Assembly: GCA_051294375.1 (NCBI GenBank) | Contig: CM119264.1 | Span: forward strand, 26,758,847-26,822,846 | From: Paraspadella gotoi | Taxonomy: Eukaryota > Chaetognatha | Length of the DNA: 64,000 nucleotides | Direction of reading: 5' to 3' | Notes under the pieces: model-generated | Seen by the model: only the letters and a program-made list of their open reading frames with translations | Told to the model about the DNA's origin: nothing | Databases searched by the model: none | Shown here: positions 59,417-64,000 of the stretch, one piece after another | How positions within the stretch are numbered: position 1 is the first letter of the stretch | Layout: the number at the start of each line of letters is the position of its first letter | Program-made: the position numbers and the translations under genes

Positions 59417-59513
59417 GAGTATAAAAGCAACATGATAAGACTTGCGGCAACCGTGGCACAAGATCGGCTGGGACGGACTACTACGTCGGAGCGATCAATT
59501 CGATTTGCGACAG
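59417..59513 (+). promoter_or_regulatory. TATA-like box and candidate first exon
   Basis: TATAAAAG at 59421 is followed by ATG at 59432 (MIRLAATVAQDRLGRTTTSE, RSIRFAT) and a near-perfect CAG|GTAAGAA donor at 59513. If TATAAAAG is a real TATA box, the start site would fall after this ATG and the exon would be a leader. Unproven. Confidence 0.25.
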
Positions 59514-60320
59514 GTAAGAAATGGTTTTTTTGACCAGGGTATAAAGAACGGGCCGGTGAAGATTCAGGCTGAGTATAGGTAAGGTAAATCCGGATAAGAA
59601 TACCGCGAAGTACTCGCATTGCAGCCTGCAAAATAATTATGGAACGAAACCGTCTTTAAGATTATATAAGAGAGGAACAACTGATTAGCGGTAAAATAGA
59701 TAAATATAGGCTGTGGTAATCAGTAAATGGCAAGATTTAATGTTAGTTTGGAAACTTTGGTGAATTTCAAACGAAGATAACGAAGAAAATAAGTTCCTGA
59801 GGAAACCTATAAAATTTCCCGAATTTGAATGGTTGCCTTTTGTACCGTGATTGAGACTTGCTGATGATCGTCACGGACTTCAAAGCAGCTCGTGACGTGC
59901 ACTGATTACATTTCATCGAATTCGGACGAGAACAACAAAAAGATAAGAACTGTCCTATCGCAGTTTCGAAACGTTTTAGATTGTAGATTTTGCGAGCAAT
60001 AGTCAGCCAAATGAGGTGCAAAAATATAATAGAACTATTGGACTGAACACTATATGTCAATACTCGTGAATCTCCCATTGCAACTGATCTTGAAATACCC
60101 TTCATTTAATCAGTCACCTGCTCCATAAACCTACGCTCCATAAACCGAAGCCACTTACTTACTCACCGGAATATCTTCTCCCTCTTCCTCCTCCTCCTCT
60201 TCCTCCTCTTCCTCCTCCTACTCTTCCCCATTTCCTCCTCCTCTCTTCCCCTTCTTCCCCCTCTTCTTCTTCCTTCCCCTCTTCCTCCTCCTCCTCTTCT
60301 CCCCTCTTCCTCCTCCTCAG

Positions 60321-60358
60321 CAGTCCGACCACGCGCTTCGATAAGGAAATAAAAACAG
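60321..60358 (+). CDS. Candidate 38-bp exon after a long polypyrimidine tract
   Basis: About 140 bp of (TCCTCC)-rich pyrimidine ends CCTCCTCAG. The next 38 bp are open as SPTTRFDKEIKT and end in ACAG|GTGATG. In this phase it joins the candidate exon at 60471 after a 112-bp intron. The alternative phase gives QSDHALR and a stop. Confidence 0.22.
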
Positions 60359-60470
60359 GTGATGACCTACCTAATCTCCCTTACCGTAATCTCTCGCCTC
60401 CTCACTCAACCTATTTCTTTCTCTTTCCTTTCTCTCTCTCTCTCCCTTACCCGCGCCCCGCGTTTTTCAG

Positions 60471-60562
60471 GTCGAGTTTCCGCCGATCGTCAAACGCAGA
60501 AGAGAGAAAAGACCGAACAGGATTTTTTTTTTGTTTTAAACCGCGAACAAAATTGTAATTGA
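60471..60562 (+). CDS. Candidate terminal exon partnered with 60321
   Basis: Acceptor CCCCGCGTTTTTCAG, then in the phase set by the exon at 60358 the peptide GRVSADRQTQKREKTEQD, a Phe run, LNREQNCN and TGA. AT-rich sequence follows. Splice sites are good, but the composition is partly repeat-like. No family is recognised. Confidence 0.22.
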
Positions 60563-61189
60563 AATTAACATTAAAGTTAAGTTAATACTCAAATCAATTT
60601 TACAGAATACGTCAAAATCAATTTTACTATTAAACTAAACTAACAAAACTAATGCATAACTCTCGAAAGAAAAGAAACGAATGTCAGATTTTATTCGACG
60701 ACAAAAAATAAACAAACGTAAACAAACTTGCCGTCAATCGGCGTCGATTAAGAACGCCACGCCCCCTGGCGCTCCTCGCTCCACCGGAAGAAGGCGCGCG
60801 TAACTTAGGGGTTCTCACCCCGGGCGCCACGGATCGGCGTCGGTCATAGAAATGGCGACGGAGAGGGCGTGGCACTTCCGGTTCACTGCGACCGATAGGA
60901 TTTTTGGAATCAGGAGCCCCAGACGGAAGTCGTGTCTCTGCGACGTGTCGCTCGTCGATCGTCGTCGTCGTCGTATAACAAAAAGCCCTTCGTACGAACT
61001 GCTGAACAGTCCAGCGATCAAAACACTTGTATCTAAAAATTATGATTCTCTCTCTATCTTCTCTCTCTCTCTGTTTCTCCAAAACCTTCTCACGCTCTTC
61101 TGTTCTCTCTCTCTCGCTACCCCTCCCAAGCAGATTAACCGGCCGCTCTTCTCCGATCGGCGCCACGATCGACACCGCCTTCTCTCTCA

Positions 61190-61602
<413 letters not shown>

Positions 61603-62078
61603 GCGCGACACCTGCGGCACCCCTGGGACCCGGAAAATGTTTAATTTTTTTTCAACGTTCAGTAGGAGGTTCTTTCTCCCTTTTCTTTCATTTTTTTAAT
61701 CAATTTTTTTTTCTCGTTTGTCACTTTTTCCTTTTCTCTTCTTTCGCTCACTCGTGTTTGTCTCCCATTTTTTGTTTCTTCTTTGAGTTTTATCTTCATT
61801 TTAAAAATGTTTTCTTTCTTTGGTGTTCTTTTGTTTTTTCTTCATTCGTCACCAAATAGATGTCGTGCTCTTTTTTCCCGGACAAACTGACGCCGCAACG
61901 CAGAATAACGACGCCACAGTTGCGCAGACAGCAGCGACCACGCCGCCATCTCCTTTTCGCGTCAAACCCAACGCCCTCCAGTCGATTCTGGTGCTCCATT
62001 TCATGCTTTTCCCAAACCAACGTCGTCAACAGCAGTTCCTAAGTTTTTGGTCCAAATGAGTTTTCAATATTTCGACAG

Positions 62079-62255
62079 GCTCTCCTTTCCCTCGCCGGGC
62101 CTCTCACGTTGCAGGACGAAGTTGTCTTGGAGATAGAAGATCATTACACCAGCAGAGCAGAGCAGCGACCGCCGCTTCCGCTGCACCAGTCGGTAGAAGC
62201 GTCACCTTCTCCTTTAAGCTTAAACTGCGTCAAGAAGAATGAACGTCTCCATTAA
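62079..62255 (+). CDS. Candidate terminal coding exon, 58 codons
   Basis: Acceptor TATTTCGACAG followed by a frame starting in phase 0: ALLSLAGPLTLQDEVVLEIE, then DHYTSRAEQRPPLPLHQSVE, then ASPSPLSLNCVKKNERLH and TAA at 62253. The composition is balanced and protein-like, with a PPLPLH proline patch. AATAAA overlaps the stop (62254) and another lies near 62670. A second frame is also open to the end, so the phase is not certain. No family is recognised. Confidence 0.38.
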   Translation, partial: ALLSLAGPLTLQDEVVLEIEDHYTSRAEQRPPLPLHQSVEASPSPLSLNCVKKNERLH

Positions 62256-63811
62256 TAAAAAATGATTATGAAATCTACGAACCACAATTACACAAATATC
62301 AGAATCACTTCATTTCCATCGCATGTTTTCGATGGCCCACCTTTTTCTCTCTTGAATCTCTTGTAAATACTCTCTTTTACTCCTTCTCTGTCTTTCTATC
62401 GCTTTCTCTTGTACAAATAGTCGCCATTTTCATATATACTCTTTCATTGATGCACCACTTTAACCTTAAAGGATGTTACGCACAAAATGCTATTGAGATC
62501 CTCTCATAGTTTATTAAATATGTATTCTGAATCATACATAGTTGATTAATAATTCTCCAATTCAACTCTCGTTATATAATTTATAAATTATATTTTATAT
62601 TTATTTTATTTATTTTATATTATATTTTTATTTGTTGCTGATCTATGCTACTGTATCATTATTGATATGAAATAAATTCTCTTCATAACGTATTATAAAC
62701 AAGAAAAATTGGGAAAAAGCGAATTGAAGTCGATTCTGTTCCATTCCTACTTTCCGATTACTTTCCTTCCTTTTGATTCGATTACTTTTCGATTCTTCCG
62801 ATTTCTGCTTTCGGATTCTTACTGACTCAACCGATTCTTCTTCTGTTCCTAGCGAAAATATCTTCCCGCCCGTCGCCGATCATATTATTCCCATTATCCA
62901 CATTATCCTTTAAAAATTTCCAGCCTCCTTCTGCCCATCCAATCAAGGCTCACGGGATTTTCGCTTCCCGCGATTTCCACGTGAACCTCTCTCACCCTCC
63001 TCAACCTCCCACCTCACCCCCTCTCGACCTCCTCGCGGACTCGGTCCTACCGACGAGACCCTCACATCAACACCTCGATCCTCAATGCCAGTACAGTCGC
63101 GATATATCCACTTTACATACGACACTTCCTAAACATCAATGTACTCTTGTTTTATTCTTATTCCCCTCTTACTCTCTCTCCTCTCGTCTCGTCTCTTCTT
63201 CTCATCTCTCTTCTCGCTCCTTCCTCTCAAGTCTCTCTTCATACCTTCCCTTCCCAAGCATCCTCTCTCTCCCTTTCTCTTCCACCTCTTTTTCCACCGT
63301 TTGATTCACCAGCACAAAATCTCTTCCATCCACTTGACGGTACATCTGATAAGCAGTCTTCTCTCACTTCCCTTCCTCTTGACTGGAGGGAGCGAAACAG
63401 GGAGGCTTTTAAAAGCGTCATAGGAGGAGTGAAGAGATAGGAAAGAGGAGGAGGAAGTGAGGAAGGAAGGAGGAGAAGAAAAGAGGAAAGAAGAGGAAGA
63501 GATAAGAGCCAGGCCACAATGAAATTTATAGCAGATATTATTTTTTTATTTCGCGTGGGCTTAGTTTATCGGTTAGAGCGACTTTTGACAGTCTAGGAGT
63601 CTCTCAACGTCATTCTTTCCCAGTCGGGTCTTCCGTCTGTCTGTTCCGTGAGCTGCCATCCGTCTGTCTCTGTTTAATCGACTTTTTTCTCGTTACGTTT
63701 CAAACCAGTGTGAAGAGGCTGAACCAAAGATAAAAGGTCGGGAGATCCAGAGTTGAATTCGTTGTCTTGGGATAAGAAAATGTAACATCGACTGTTTCGC
63801 AGGATCATAAG

Positions 63812-63845
63812 CAGAGAGAGAGAGAGAGAGAGAGAGAAGAGAGAA
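63812..63845. repeat. (GA)n microsatellite
   Basis: About 30 bp of GA with one AAG slip near the right end of the window. Confidence 0.9.
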
Positions 63846-64000
63846 TAGTTCTTTCCAATCTAAGCCCGCTTCCATTTCCCTTGTTTCCTCCCACTTCTCT
63901 TTCTAGATTTCCTCCAATATTCCTTTTTAAACGTTCTCCTGTTATCCCTCACTGCGCGCTCTCCCCCGCCCTTGTCAGGAAGGGCAGTGTTTTTGTTTTC

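Noticed and set aside
62924-63120. Open + strand frame after an acceptor-like TTTAAAAATTTCCAG
   Set aside because: Pro/Ser/Leu-rich and continuing into pyrimidine repeats with no convincing donor. It may be an exon, but the evidence is too thin.
63554-63600. tRNA-like 5' half (TTAGTTTATCGGTTAGAGCG resembling an A box and D arm)
   Set aside because: The anticodon stem is imperfect and no B-box/T arm follows at the expected distance. At most a tRNA-derived repeat relic.

Overview
This is a window of animal nuclear DNA. The only gene family I can name with confidence is an ephrin, a metazoan cell-surface ligand, encoded by three exons with canonical GT-AG introns at 9.6-13.0 kb on the + strand. 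The rest is intergenic and intronic DNA very rich in GA/CT dinucleotide tracts, GAC/GAT triplet tracts and short minisatellites. An ephrin gene with a few kb between exons and this density of simple repeats suggests an arthropod. A decapod crustacean such as a penaeid shrimp, whose genomes are known for high microsatellite content, fits well, but this is inference only. There are no bacterial-style operons, CRISPR arrays or rRNA genes, and I found no tRNA I could defend.

Layout. 0-9.5 kb: simple repeats, minisatellites, AT-rich DNA and two small open frames of uncertain status (4.7 kb +, 8.5 kb -). 9.5-14.3 kb: the 3' half of the ephrin gene and a probable 3' UTR ending near an AATAAA at 14231; its signal-peptide exon was not found. 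14.3-27.3 kb: repeat-rich DNA with clustered TCACGTGA (E-box) palindromes and weak single-exon candidates. 27.3-27.8 kb: a frameshifted relic of a retroelement C-terminal domain. 27.8-48.3 kb: two tandem copies of the same ~10.3 kb segment. Copy 1 carries N gaps but intact exons of an unrecognised minus-strand gene. Copy 2 has no N runs, but scattered single-base indels break the same exons, which looks like unpolished long-read sequence placed beside a polished copy. 48.3-52.4 kb: CCCATCTC-type pyrimidine repeats and a second, 1.09 kb, tandem duplication of the same polished/noisy kind. 52.4-64 kb: minisatellites (one with an 8-residue unit), a hairpin-repeat region, a 30-bp near-perfect palindrome, and several candidate + strand exons (58.5, 59.4, 60.3-60.6, 62.1 kb), none of which I can assign to a family.

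Solid results: the ephrin, the two tandem duplications, the multi-exon minus-strand gene (phase-consistent splice sites at four exons), the retroelement relic and the repeats. Other exon calls are hypotheses from splice-site plus open-frame reading and carry low confidence. I did not find a convincing new biological system. The most unusual biology is an RGG-rich, RGD-containing, poly-Ser insertion within the ephrin receptor-binding domain.
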